A stretch of 64,000 nucleotides of DNA, from positions 54,749 to 118,748 of the forward strand of contig JAFYAT010000088.1 of NCBI GenBank assembly GCA_017540585.1, in the 5' to 3' direction. This DNA is from Bacteroidaceae bacterium (GTDB lineage: Bacteria; Bacteroidota; Bacteroidia; Bacteroidales; Bacteroidaceae). The notes under the pieces were generated by a model that saw nothing but the letters and a program-made list of their open reading frames with translations, had not been told where the DNA came from and searched no databases. Numbering within the stretch: position 1 is the stretch's first letter; each line of letters opens with the position of its first letter. A program made the position numbers and the translations under genes. Of this stretch, positions 34,151 through 42,424 are shown piece by piece.

Positions 34151-35503
34151 ATGGCAGATAAACTCTGGACAAAGAATGTCCAAATGACAGAAGAAATAGA
34201 GAAGTTCACTGTGGGACGTGACCGCGAGATGGACCTCTACCTCGCTAAGTATGATGTGCTCGGCAGTATGGCGCACATCACAATGCTTCAGTCTATTGAC
34301 CTTCTCACAAAGGATGAACTTGACGTACTCCTCAAGGAACTGCGCAACATCTATGACATGGTGGAGCGTGGCGAGTTCGTGATAGAGGAAGGCGTGGAGG
34401 ATGTACACTCTCAGGTGGAGCTTATGCTTACACGCAAGCTTGGTGACGTCGGCAAGAAGATTCACTCTGGTCGTTCACGCAATGACCAAGTACTCGTTGA
34501 CCTCAAGCTCTTCATCCGTGAACAGATTAAGGAGATAGCAGGTCTCGTACAGAACCTATTCGACGAGCTTATTCAGCAGTCAGAGCGTTACAAGAATGTG
34601 CTTATGCCTGGTTATACTCATCTTCAGGTGGCTATGCCTTCAAGCTTCGGTCTCTGGTTCGGAGCATACGCTGAGGGACTTGTTGACGACATGCAGTACC
34701 TTCAGGCAGCATGGAAGATTACCAACCGTAATCCTCTCGGTTCTGCTGCTGGCTATGGTTCAAGTTTCCCACTCAACCGTCAGATGACAACTGACCTCCT
34801 CGGTTTCGACTCCATGGACTATAATGTTGTCTATGCACAGATGGGACGTGGCAAGACTGAGCGTAATGTGGCATTCTCCATGGCAAGCATAGCTGGTACT
34901 CTTGCAAAGCTCGCCTTTGATGCATGTATGTTCAATTCGCAGAACTTCTCATTCGTTAAACTTCCTGCCGACTGTACAACGGGTTCAAGCATCATGCCAC
35001 ACAAGAAGAACCCTGATGTCTTTGAGCTTACACGTGCCAAGTGTAACAAGCTTCAGGCTCTTCCTGTCACAGTCACAATGATTATGAACAACCTCCCTGT
35101 AGGTTATTTCCGCGACCTCCAGATTATTAAGGAAGCATTCCTTCCTGCATTCGACGAGCTCAAGGACTGTCTCCAGATGGTTGCATACATCATCAACAAG
35201 ATGGAGGTGAAGGAACACATACTCGACAATCCGATGTATGATCCAATATTCTCGGTTGAGGAGGTTAACCGCCTTGCACGTGAAGGTATGCCTTTCCGTG
35301 ATGCCTACAAGAAGGTAGGTCTTGACATAGAGGCTGGCAACTTCACACCAAACAAGGATATTCACCACACTCACGAAGGTTCAATAGGCAATCTCTGTAA
35401 TGACCGCATCAAGGCTCTCATGGACGAGGTAGTCGCAGGCTTCAAGTTCGAGAAGATGGAGAAAGCGGTGGAGAAGTTGCTCGCATCTACAGAGACAAAG
35501 TGA
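34151..35503 (+). CDS. argH: Argininosuccinate lyase
   Basis: The protein has 450 residues from ATG at 34151 (MADKLWTKNVQMTEEIEKFTVGRD). An upstream start would read through the repeat. The superfamily signature GSSIMPHKKNPD is near residue 278, with SGRSRNDQV and PGYTHLQ also present. It splits argininosuccinate into arginine and fumarate, the last step of arginine synthesis. E. coli ArgH is 457 residues, so the length is normal. The helix after the signature carries FELTRAKCNKLQALP. Confidence 0.95.
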   Translation: MADKLWTKNVQMTEEIEKFTVGRDREMDLYLAKYDVLGSMAHITMLQSIDLLTKDELDVLLKELRNIYDMVERGEFVIEEGVEDVHSQVELMLTRKLGDVGKKIHSGRSRNDQVLVDLKLFIREQIKEIAGLVQNLFDELIQQSERYKNVLMPGYTHLQVAMPSSFGLWFGAYAEGLVDDMQYLQAAWKITNRNPLGSAAGYGSSFPLNRQMTTDLLGFDSMDYNVVYAQMGRGKTERNVAFSMASIAGTLAKLAFDACMFNSQNFSFVKLPADCTTGSSIMPHKKNPDVFELTRAKCNKLQALPVTVTMIMNNLPVGYFRDLQIIKEAFLPAFDELKDCLQMVAYIINKMEVKEHILDNPMYDPIFSVEEVNRLAREGMPFRDAYKKVGLDIEAGNFTPNKDIHHTHEGSIGNLCNDRIKALMDEVVAGFKFEKMEKAVEKLLASTETK

Positions 35504-35517
35504 AAAATTAAAGTTTA

Positions 35518-35610
35518 TAAGTTTGTAAGTTTGTGAGTTTTTTAGTTTTCAAGGGAAAGTGATATTCTCAAGGACTCTGGAACATAAAAACTCAAAAACT
35601 TAAAAACTTA
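35518..35610. repeat. Imperfect inverted repeat of AAGTTTGTAAGTTT units
   Basis: About 25 bp of AAGTTTGTAAGTTTGTGAG-type sequence near 35518-35545 is complementary, with a few mismatches, to AAAAACTCAAAAACTTAAAAACTT near 35585-35610. It separates argH from the next lipoprotein gene and could fold as a hairpin. Confidence 0.7.
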
Positions 35611-35625
35611 GAATCTCAACTTCGG

Positions 35626-36207
35626 ATGAAGTATTTTAGAAACATACTCAGAAATATTACTGACAAGGCAGGGTTACGTATCCTGCCTTTGTCTGTTGTC
35701 TTTCTATTTTTGATGGCTGTCACTTCGTGTGAGGAGATGACTGACGTGTATTCCAACCGTGAGTTTGTGCGATGCAACTTCATCGTGTCAAGTTACACGG
35801 AACTGTTTGGGGTCATGGGTAACTACGGACAGTTTGCTTCCATTCGTCAGGCTGGTAATGGCAAGTTGAGGATGACTTCGGGAGCTACAGGAAAATATAC
35901 AGACTATACTCCTGACAAGATTCAGCAGTATTTCTCTTACGGTCTTGGTGGACTCATCGTTGGTACTAACTACAATGGTGACAATATGTGCTACGACCTT
36001 GCATGTCCTTACTGCGATGCACCTAACTATCGTCTCACACTTACGGATAATGGTCTTGCCAAGTGTCATAAGTGTGGTGTTGTCTATGACCTCAACAACA
36101 ACGGAGTGATAAGTGCCGTTGACTCTACTAAGACTTACAACAACCTTCGTGGTTTATACCGCTATCGTATAGCCTTCGATGGGACAAACGTCAGTATGTT
36201 TAACTGA
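35626..36207 (+). CDS. Lipoprotein with a two-CxxC zinc-ribbon-like motif
   Basis: The protein has 193 residues. The membrane segment near residues 20-34 ends at a lipobox (VTSCEE), predicting lipidation at Cys35 and export. A pair CPYC (in YDLACPYCDAPNY) and CHKC (in GLAKCHKCGVVYDLNNNG) about 20 residues apart looks like a zinc ribbon or an atypical Rieske-type loop lacking the histidines. The upstream part (FASIRQAGNGKLRM) may be a beta-sandwich. It precedes the flippase gene by 8 bp, so the two form an operon. The function is unknown. Metal-binding ribbons are unusual outside the cytoplasm. Confidence 0.7.
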   Translation: MKYFRNILRNITDKAGLRILPLSVVFLFLMAVTSCEEMTDVYSNREFVRCNFIVSSYTELFGVMGNYGQFASIRQAGNGKLRMTSGATGKYTDYTPDKIQQYFSYGLGGLIVGTNYNGDNMCYDLACPYCDAPNYRLTLTDNGLAKCHKCGVVYDLNNNGVISAVDSTKTYNNLRGLYRYRIAFDGTNVSMFN

Positions 36208-36215
36208 TTTACACA

Positions 36216-37727
36216 ATGGAACAGTCATCACTTAAGGACAAGACAGCTAAAGGATTTGCCTGGGGAGCCATAAACAACCTGACATGCCAGTTTCTTCAGG
36301 CGGTATTCGGTATCATTATCGCTCGAAGTGTTACCCATGAGGACTATGGTGTCATAGAGCTGCTTAGCATATTCACTGTCGTGGCAAACACATTGCAGGA
36401 CAGCGGATTCCGTGTATCTCTGATAAACAGGAAAGATGCCACACACACTGATTACAACTCAGTATTCTGGTTCAACATCGGTGTGAGTGCTGCTATGTAT
36501 GCCTTGTTCTTCGTATGTGCACCGCTCATCTCTGATTTCTATAACGAGCCGTTGCTCACCTCCGTATCAAGATACTACTTTCTTGCATTCCTTGCAGCAA
36601 GTTTCTCTATCGTACCAAGAGCTATACTCATCAGCCAGTTTAGACAGAAGGAACTTGCAATAATAGGACTTGCAGCAACAGCAATCTCAGGTGTGATTGG
36701 TGCAACAATGGCTATTAACGGAATGAAATACTGGGGTATTGCCACACAGCAGATAATGTTCAATCTCTGCGTATCGTTATTCAGTTGGTATTATTCTGGT
36801 TGGCGTCCGTCATTTGCCATTACATTTAAGCCAATACACGAGATGTTCAGTTTCTCAAGCAAGATGTTGCTTACCGACATTATCGTACAGATAAACAACC
36901 GTATCTTCTCCGTAGCACTTGGTAAGTTCTACAACAAAGATATTGTGGGAATATATGGTCAGGCAAATAAGTGGAACACGATGGGAACAAATACCGTCAA
37001 TGGAATGGTACAAGGAGTGGCACAACCAACATTCGTACAGGTGGGTGACGATAAGGCACGACTATGTCGTACATTCCGCAAGATGTTACGCTTCACTTGT
37101 TTCGTATGTTTTCCTGCCATGTTTGGGCTCTCACTCATAGCCAACGAGTTCATCGTGATACTCGTCACCGACAGGTGGCTTCCTTCTGCCCATCTCATGC
37201 AGATGTTATGCGTGGCAGGTGCATTTCTTCCTATAGCAACGCTCTACTACAACCTTATACTCTCACGAGGTAAATCTGACATATATATGTACAACGCTTT
37301 GTGTCAGGGATGCACCATCATTGCATCCATATTGTGTATGCAGTACTTAGTCAGAAGTGTTGACCTCAATATATTTTCTATTCATGTTTTGCTTGACACT
37401 ATCGACCTTATGGTACTGTCATACACCATAATCATCATCCTTTGGACACTCGTATGGCAGACATTCCTTAAGCGTGAGATAGGATTAACATTCCGCGATG
37501 CAGCCAAGGACATCATGCCGTTCCTTCTGATTGCAACAGCTACAATGTTTGTCACATACTTCATCACACGCTCGATAACCAACCTATATCTTCTCATTAC
37601 GCTACGTATCATCATTGCTGCCATCATCTATGTTGGTTCTCTTTGGCTGCTTGGTGCAAAGATACTACGTGAATGTGTGAGGTATGTTATGCCACGCTTC
37701 CCAATCCTTTCCCGTTGGATTGGGTAA
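36216..37727 (+). CDS. Lipopolysaccharide/polysaccharide flippase (Wzx-like, MOP superfamily)
   Basis: The protein has 503 residues and 12 or so hydrophobic segments. The N-terminal signature KDKTAKGFAWGAINNLTCQFLQAVFGIIIARSVTHEDYGVIEL matches RfbX/WzxC-type exporters, with the central FSFSSKMLLTDIIVQINNRIFSVALGKFYN characteristic of the family. It flips lipid-linked oligosaccharides across the inner membrane. The glycosyltransferase cluster about 7 kb downstream may supply the substrate, though other genes lie between. Confidence 0.85.
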   Translation: MEQSSLKDKTAKGFAWGAINNLTCQFLQAVFGIIIARSVTHEDYGVIELLSIFTVVANTLQDSGFRVSLINRKDATHTDYNSVFWFNIGVSAAMYALFFVCAPLISDFYNEPLLTSVSRYYFLAFLAASFSIVPRAILISQFRQKELAIIGLAATAISGVIGATMAINGMKYWGIATQQIMFNLCVSLFSWYYSGWRPSFAITFKPIHEMFSFSSKMLLTDIIVQINNRIFSVALGKFYNKDIVGIYGQANKWNTMGTNTVNGMVQGVAQPTFVQVGDDKARLCRTFRKMLRFTCFVCFPAMFGLSLIANEFIVILVTDRWLPSAHLMQMLCVAGAFLPIATLYYNLILSRGKSDIYMYNALCQGCTIIASILCMQYLVRSVDLNIFSIHVLLDTIDLMVLSYTIIIILWTLVWQTFLKREIGLTFRDAAKDIMPFLLIATATMFVTYFITRSITNLYLLITLRIIIAAIIYVGSLWLLGAKILRECVRYVMPRFPILSRWIG

Positions 37728-37767
37728 CAAATGCAATGACTTAACCACTAATCAAAACAATACCATT

Positions 37768-38202
37768 ATGAGAAAACTATGTTATTTGGCATCCATGCTC
37801 TTGCTTTACTCCTTGTTCGTATGTTGTTCCAATATGGAGGAAAAGAATGTGATGGTATCATTCAGAGAATCCGTTAAGGATAGTGTGTTTCAGATGAGCC
37901 AATTGTATGAGGAAAAGTACGACAGTTTCTATGTTCTTCGTCCTTATTTCCCTGTGGATTCATTGGGTCAACTTGAGATGAGTGATGGACTCAAGGAATT
38001 CTTAGAATATAGATTAATGTTTGATAATGCTTTCATCATTCTGCTATCTGAGGCATCTACTGTTAAAGCGTATTCTGAAATTTTTAACAATGATGTTGCA
38101 TTCGAAATGCCTTATGGTAAGGGCATTTCTATGGACGTCCCTCTGACCATTGCTTCAGACTCAATCCATACTGGAAACTTCGTAAAGTTTATGAAAGAAT
38201 AA
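37768..38202 (+). CDS. Small lipoprotein (144 aa)
   Basis: ATG at 37768 gives MRKLCYLASMLLLYSLFVCCSN, a lipoprotein signal ending at Cys19 or Cys20. The mature part is hydrophilic (SFRESVKDSVFQMSQLYEEKYDSFYVLRPYFPVDSLGQLEMSDGL) and resembles no family I can name. A frame to 37684 overlaps the flippase and has no signal, so it is rejected. The gap of 40 bp to the flippase allows co-transcription. Confidence 0.7.
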   Translation: MRKLCYLASMLLLYSLFVCCSNMEEKNVMVSFRESVKDSVFQMSQLYEEKYDSFYVLRPYFPVDSLGQLEMSDGLKEFLEYRLMFDNAFIILLSEASTVKAYSEIFNNDVAFEMPYGKGISMDVPLTIASDSIHTGNFVKFMKE

Positions 38203-38268
38203 TATTGTAGGAGTTATCTCATAGAAGACGAACCGTTAGACTATAATCAATAAAAGGCTATATTTAAT

Positions 38269-38302
38269 AAACGGTAATCTCATGCAGGTTACCGTTTTAT
38301 TT
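38269..38302 (+). terminator. Terminator after the 144-aa lipoprotein gene
   Basis: AAACGGTAA (38269-38277) pairs with TTACCGTTT (38289-38297), followed by TATTTT. A second hairpin, GGTGTG/CACACC at 38340-38361 with a following CTCCTTTTT, lies 40 bp further on. Confidence 0.75.
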
Positions 38303-38420
38303 TATCCCCAATATTTGTATCTTGATGTTGAAGAATGAAGGTGTGCCTATTTTGACACACCCTCCTTTTTCGTATTAGTGGCAACCAAAGGATATGCATA
38401 GACTTTAGCGGTTAGTAGTA

Positions 38421-38473
38421 AGTACGTTCAGGAACGTACTATCAGTACGTCCTCAACGTACTGGGAGTACGCT
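38421..38473. repeat. Tandem AGTACGT hairpin array
   Basis: AGTACGTTC-AG-GAACGTACT (38421-38440) is a perfect hairpin, followed by AGTACGT-CCTCA-ACGTACT (38444-38462) and a weaker GAGTACGCTCGCTACGTA. It lies in the 400-bp gap between the plus-strand lipoprotein gene and the convergent minus-strand locus. A further GTTTGAAC...GTTCAAAC hairpin lies near 38527-38556. No gene was seen in this gap. Confidence 0.7.
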
Positions 38474-38604
38474 CGCTACGTATTTTAAACAATGTGTAGT
38501 TTAACGATTTTAGTTGACTACTTTATGTTTGAACAGCTATTGAGCTGCGTTCAAACATTGTTTAACCATTGTTAAATGGTTATCTAATGGTTGTTTAATT
38601 TGCA

Positions 38605-39099
38605 TTATTCCGCTATCTTGATTGCAACGGAGTGGATTTGTTGCCATCCAGCCTTGTCCGTGAGGCGAATCATGAAGTGATAGTCGCCTGTATCAATATC
38701 AGCAGGAATCGGAATGTCAAACTTGGCTTCGTATGAGCGTAGTCCTGACGGAATGGCGTAATCCTGATTATAGACCCAAGGATGTTGAGGTGTTTTCTTG
38801 GCATCCATCTCACAGTCAACGGATGTAGTACTGTGGGTGTGGTGGTCGAAATTGTTATGTATCTCGATGTTGTAAGCACCCAGTTCCTGATTATCCGTCA
38901 TGATATAATGGAATAGAATAGTTTCTCCACGGTGATACACCTGACAGTCGATAGGATTCTCAACTATGTCCTTGTTGCTGATTACTGGTTGCTGCATGTC
39001 CTTGCTGTCATCGTCATCTGAATCGCCACAAGACACAATGCTTAGTGCTGATGCTGCTATAAGAGCCGTAATGAGGCTCATGATTCTTTTGTTGTTCAT
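38605..39099 (-). CDS. DUF4625 lipoprotein, second copy
   Basis: The protein has 164 residues. The lipobox is LSIVSCGDSDDDD, with Cys near position 24 followed by an acidic linker that keeps many Bacteroidota lipoproteins at the surface. A single immunoglobulin-like DUF4625 domain follows (GETILFHYIMTDNQELGAYNIEIHNNFDHHTHS and PADIDTGDYHFMIRLTDKAGW). The HHTH stretch and other histidines suggest metal binding. It is the last gene of the minus-strand locus and a paralogue of the protein at 39159. Confidence 0.8.
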   Translation of the reverse strand: MNNKRIMSLITALIAASALSIVSCGDSDDDDSKDMQQPVISNKDIVENPIDCQVYHRGETILFHYIMTDNQELGAYNIEIHNNFDHHTHSTTSVDCEMDAKKTPQHPWVYNQDYAIPSGLRSYEAKFDIPIPADIDTGDYHFMIRLTDKAGWQQIHSVAIKIAE

Positions 39100-39120
39100 T
39101 ATTCTGTAGTTTTATTGGGG

Positions 39121-39141
39121 GGGCGCCGAACACGGCGCACC
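39121..39141 (-). terminator. GC-rich hairpin between the two DUF4625 genes
   Basis: GGGGCGCCG-AACA-CGGCGCACCC forms a stem of about 9 bp with a mismatch. On the minus strand it lies after the first DUF4625 gene, without a clear T-run, so it may only attenuate transcription of the second. Confidence 0.45.
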
Positions 39142-39158
39142 CAGTGTAGATTGTTTAC

Positions 39159-39638
39159 TTATTCTTCATCGTGGTCGTGATGATGCTCATGCTCGTCATC
39201 ATCGCCATCATCCTCTACTAATTCCAAGTGACTCTCTACGGTAGTCTGCTGACCCATATTGTCTGTTACAGTAAATTGGAGGTGATACTCACCAAGTGGA
39301 GCATCAACAGGGATATCGATGTGCTCGTGGAACTCGGCATTGCGCACACCAATGTACTTACCTGTAGTGTATGACAACTCAACAATCTTGTTTGCGCCAC
39401 CCTCTTGGTGTATCTCTATGTCGATGCGCTGGATGAGTCCTTCTGCGAGCAAGTCAGCCTCAAGGTGAAGGTCGTGCCCCGGATGAGCATGTTTTCCATT
39501 GTCGTGACCAACCTCTGTGAGAGTGATGGAAGGCTTTGCTGGCAACACATCGTCATCATCGTTGCCGCAAGATGTAAAACCAAAAGAGAGAACTGTAATG
39601 AGAGCCATCATGAGGCTCATATTGAATATCTTTTTCAT
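39159..39638 (-). CDS. DUF4625 lipoprotein with His-rich tail
   Basis: The protein has 159 residues. The lipobox is FGFTSCGNDDDD. The domain (ITLTEVGHDNGKHAHPGHDLHLEADLLAEGLIQRIDIEIH, PLGEYHLQFTVTDNMGQQ) is DUF4625. The extreme C-terminus is DDDEHEHHHDHDEE, a strong candidate for a transition-metal-binding tail, and about one residue in nine is histidine. It is encoded just downstream of a TonB-dependent receptor on the same strand, which suggests a surface metal-scavenging partner of that receptor. Confidence 0.85.
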   Translation of the reverse strand: MKKIFNMSLMMALITVLSFGFTSCGNDDDDVLPAKPSITLTEVGHDNGKHAHPGHDLHLEADLLAEGLIQRIDIEIHQEGGANKIVELSYTTGKYIGVRNAEFHEHIDIPVDAPLGEYHLQFTVTDNMGQQTTVESHLELVEDDGDDDEHEHHHDHDEE

Positions 39639-39658
39639 TGTCTTTGTACGTTTTTAGG

Positions 39659-39680
39659 GGCACACCGTACACGGTGTGCC
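39659..39680 (-). terminator. Hairpin between receptor gene and DUF4625 genes
   Basis: GGCACACCGT-AC-ACGGTGTGCC is a perfect 10-bp stem, with a TTAACTTTTAATTTTTAAC simple repeat beside it (39684-39712) and an 8-bp TGCATCAC/GTGATGCA hairpin at 39714-39738. Together they may set a lower level or different stability of the downstream lipoprotein messages. Confidence 0.5.
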
Positions 39681-39740
39681 TGTTTTAACTTTTAATTTTT
39701 AACTTTTAACTCTTGCATCACGAAGAATGAGTGATGCAGG

Positions 39741-41849
39741 TTAGAATTCCAGTCCCACCTTAATTGATACATTGCGTCCAGGTTCGGGCACATCTATCAA
39801 GCGGTAGTAACTGGTGTGGTCGTAGTAACGGCGGTTAAGCAGATTGTCTGCATGCAAAGCAATATTGATTTTGCTGTTGCGCACGTCTATCTGCTTTCCT
39901 GCCGACAGGTTCAAGGTCCAATAGCCATCGGTAGGATTCTCTGGTGGCACAATCTCATGTTGTGCACCAACGAAGTGGGCATTCATCCCCACAAACGTAT
40001 TACCGTGCCATTGGAACGAATACTTGACACCTGCATCAACAGACCATGGGGTGCTGAATGGCAATGTGTAGCCTTTCTTTTGTCCCGATTTCTGACGGGC
40101 ATAAAGATATTCACCTTTCAGTTCCGTCTCCCAGTGCTTGTTGATTACATACAACACTTGTGCCTCCACACCATAGCGAAGAACCTTTGCCTGGGTGTAG
40201 TGGTACAACTGAAGTCCTTCCACATATTGTGCGGTCGGATTCAGGTAGATGTAGTTGGGGAAGTAGTTCAAGTATGGATCCACCTGTATGAACACAACAT
40301 CATTGTCCCAATGGATACCCATGTCCAACTGGTAGCTTTCCTCAGGGTCGAGGTCAGCATTACCACGCTCATAACGGAAGATATGGTAGTTCACACCATC
40401 TGCTCCAAGTTCCTTAGGAATAGGCATACGAAAGCTCTTGCCCACATTTGCCTTTAGTACCCAGTGACCAGTAGCGTAATTGATTCCTGTTGACCATGTG
40501 AAGCTTGTAAACCTACGGTCAGCATTGGCTGAACGTTCCATATATACAGAGTCACCAGCGGATGTTGGTGTCATGTACCAGTCGTGATAATTGCTTATAG
40601 TAGTATTTGCATGGTCTATGCGAACACCTGCATTCAGTTTGAGATTATCATTTACACTGTAACTATCCATGGCATATAGTCCGGCAGAAGATGACTTGAA
40701 GTCAGGAATGATGAAGCCCCAGCCACTGCGACGGTTGTGTTGATACTCACCATTCACACCTGTCCTCAGTTCGTGACATTCGCCTAAGTTGATACTCAAG
40801 CCCATGTTGGCAGTCAAGGTGTTCTTGACAAAACGACGTTCGAGCGTACCATCAGGTTGTGGCATGTAGCCATGACTCACAGGTTCACTCAGTTCCTCAC
40901 GTATATTGTTCTGCCATGCAAGGTTGAAGTCCATGCGCACATTGTCGCTCTGCCATGATGTATGGCTGAGTACCTTTAGATGGTTAACCCACTGATAAGG
41001 CAGGTCAACATCACGACGTGAGTGGTCATAATCGATATCTGACAGACGCACCTCCAGTCCGTGTGCGTTGGCAAAGAAACCGCTCTTCGCGTAACTGTCA
41101 CTTATGCGTATGTCGGTATGAAACCTATAGCCGGCATAACCAAGCATAAGGTTACAATCACGCTCACAACCAGCTGTGTTACGCAGACGGTGATTCTTCA
41201 GACGAATCCAATATGAATAATACCGAATGCTGTCGGTCGGTACGCTGTAGTCTGCATAGTCGATGACTGTTGCACCTGCACGATAGAACCATCTGCCACT
41301 TCGTCCTCCCAGTCGCGCAGAAAGTCCGAGCTGCTCGTTGTTTGAACGGCCAAAGACTTGTACATTACCGTTCAACGATTCTGTTGGAACATGGTTGGTG
41401 TAGAGACTGAGCACTCCGCCGATTGCATCCGAGCCGTACAGAAGTGCGGCAGGACCCTTTATAATCTCGACGCGGTCAATGGCGAACTGGTCAATCTCCA
41501 GTCCGTGGTCGTTTCCCCATTGTTGCCCCTCGTGCTTTATACCATCTTCGCTCACTACCATGCGGTTGTAGCCCAATCCACGTATTGTAGGCTTTGATTG
41601 TCCTGAACCTATTGCCATTGCCTTGACACCGGGAATGCCCTCAAGAGTCTGTGACAATGAGCCTGCGAAGTTCTGTTGCAGATATTCCTTACTTACTTGT
41701 ACAGCAGACTGTGACATACGCATCTGAAAATCGCGTTGATGCTGTCCGCTTACGGTTACGTCGTGAAGCACGATGACAGAATCATCGTGTTCCACATGAC
41801 CACCAGCCACGCACGCAGCAAGCGCGGTGGCAATGATAGATGTTGTCAT
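39741..41849 (-). CDS. TonB-dependent receptor (probable metal uptake)
   Basis: The protein has 702 residues. ATG at 41849 is fixed by an in-frame stop directly upstream. A short signal-like N-terminus contains HVEHDDS. The plug domain follows (GSLSQTLEGIPGVKAMAIGSGQSKPTIRGLGYNRMVVSEDGIKHEGQQWGNDHG, then VEIIKGPAALLYGSDAIGGVLS). The 22-strand barrel ends RNVSIKVGLEF with terminal Phe. It is not a SusC-type receptor, having no carboxypeptidase-like N-domain and a length near 700. The HEGQQWGNDHGLEID loop and the His-rich lipoproteins next to it point to zinc or another divalent metal rather than glycan, but heme or cobalamin is not excluded. Confidence 0.88.
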   Translation of the reverse strand: MTTSIIATALAACVAGGHVEHDDSVIVLHDVTVSGQHQRDFQMRMSQSAVQVSKEYLQQNFAGSLSQTLEGIPGVKAMAIGSGQSKPTIRGLGYNRMVVSEDGIKHEGQQWGNDHGLEIDQFAIDRVEIIKGPAALLYGSDAIGGVLSLYTNHVPTESLNGNVQVFGRSNNEQLGLSARLGGRSGRWFYRAGATVIDYADYSVPTDSIRYYSYWIRLKNHRLRNTAGCERDCNLMLGYAGYRFHTDIRISDSYAKSGFFANAHGLEVRLSDIDYDHSRRDVDLPYQWVNHLKVLSHTSWQSDNVRMDFNLAWQNNIREELSEPVSHGYMPQPDGTLERRFVKNTLTANMGLSINLGECHELRTGVNGEYQHNRRSGWGFIIPDFKSSSAGLYAMDSYSVNDNLKLNAGVRIDHANTTISNYHDWYMTPTSAGDSVYMERSANADRRFTSFTWSTGINYATGHWVLKANVGKSFRMPIPKELGADGVNYHIFRYERGNADLDPEESYQLDMGIHWDNDVVFIQVDPYLNYFPNYIYLNPTAQYVEGLQLYHYTQAKVLRYGVEAQVLYVINKHWETELKGEYLYARQKSGQKKGYTLPFSTPWSVDAGVKYSFQWHGNTFVGMNAHFVGAQHEIVPPENPTDGYWTLNLSAGKQIDVRNSKINIALHADNLLNRRYYDHTSYYRLIDVPEPGRNVSIKVGLEF

Positions 41850-41950
41850 TTATGATTTTTCCATTTTGTCTTTGTAGCCCATAGGTATTACAAAGACCAT
41901 AATAAACTACTACTGTCATCCTTGTATGGATGGCAGTACCCCTTAATACG

Positions 41951-42301
41951 TTAAATGGAGAAAACAGGGGGAGCACGAAGCCCGACGATGCCCCCGTGAG
42001 CAACACAAACATTGTGACGGCGGGCATCAATTCTGACGTTAAGAAGCTTGTTGTACCTTACAAGCAATACTGTCGTAGCGGCAATGAACGTCAGAGTAAG
42101 AAATTGACAAAGTACACAATGGTCTATTGATGTTGAAAGCTGACTGATGTGGCCGTAACAATGATGGTGTACACATTCGTTGCATACCTCCTCCATTGTT
42201 TCGTCCTGCTCATGTACGTGGAGTGATGAAATCACGAGCATTGGCACAAAGACTGCCAATAGCATCCACGAAGCAATATGTCTCTTTGTTGTCAACTTCA
42301 C
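41951..42301 (-). CDS. Small His/Cys-rich membrane protein (116 aa)
   Basis: The frame starts with GTG at 42301 (KLTTKRHIASWMLLAVFVPMLVISSLHVHEQ). Two membrane segments (about 10-27 and 64-82) flank a loop with CNECVHHHCYGH and a later HCVLCQF, a dense set of potential metal ligands. Such small proteins precede metal-type TonB receptor genes in Bacteroidales. I know no function. A candidate -7 box (TACCTTTG, complement of 42307-42314) would place the RNA start at the GTG itself, so the message may be leaderless or start at ATG 42265. About 100 bp with a CTGTCATCC/GGATGGCAG hairpin (41912-41935) separates it from the receptor gene. Confidence 0.7.
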   Translation of the reverse strand: MKLTTKRHIASWMLLAVFVPMLVISSLHVHEQDETMEEVCNECVHHHCYGHISQLSTSIDHCVLCQFLTLTFIAATTVLLVRYNKLLNVRIDARRHNVCVAHGGIVGLRAPPVFSI

Positions 42302-42306
42302 GGCTG

Positions 42307-42314
42307 CAAAGGTA
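42307..42314 (-). promoter_or_regulatory. -7 box of the metal-uptake-like locus
   Basis: The minus strand reads TACCTTTG immediately upstream of the 116-aa gene. The region to the divergent gene (42315-42389) is AT-rich. I could not identify a Zur- or Fur-type operator with confidence. Confidence 0.5.
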
Positions 42315-42389
42315 TGAAAAAATACTTTATGATGTTAACGAACTACTAAAGTTTTCAAGCATCATTACGGTTATTCAGACAAATTGTAG

Positions 42390-42405
42390 TAACTTTGTGC
42401 ACAAA
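42390..42405 (+). promoter_or_regulatory. -7 box and TTTGTGCACAAA palindrome of the YejM-like gene
   Basis: TAACTTTG at 42390-42397 overlaps the perfect palindrome TTTGTGCACAAA (42394-42405), placing a possible operator at the RNA start point, about 20-35 bp before the ATG at 42425. Confidence 0.5.
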
Positions 42406-42424
42406 ACAAATCACATACTTTAAA

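Noticed and set aside
36216-38202. Part of the glycan cluster that begins at 42425
   Set aside because: The flippase and lipoprotein genes are separated from the cluster by a metal-uptake-like locus on the other strand and by several terminators. A functional link is possible, but a single operon is not.
39741-41849. SusC-type glycan receptor
   Set aside because: At 702 residues it lacks the N-terminal extension and size (about 1,000) of SusC proteins, and no SusD-like gene is adjacent.
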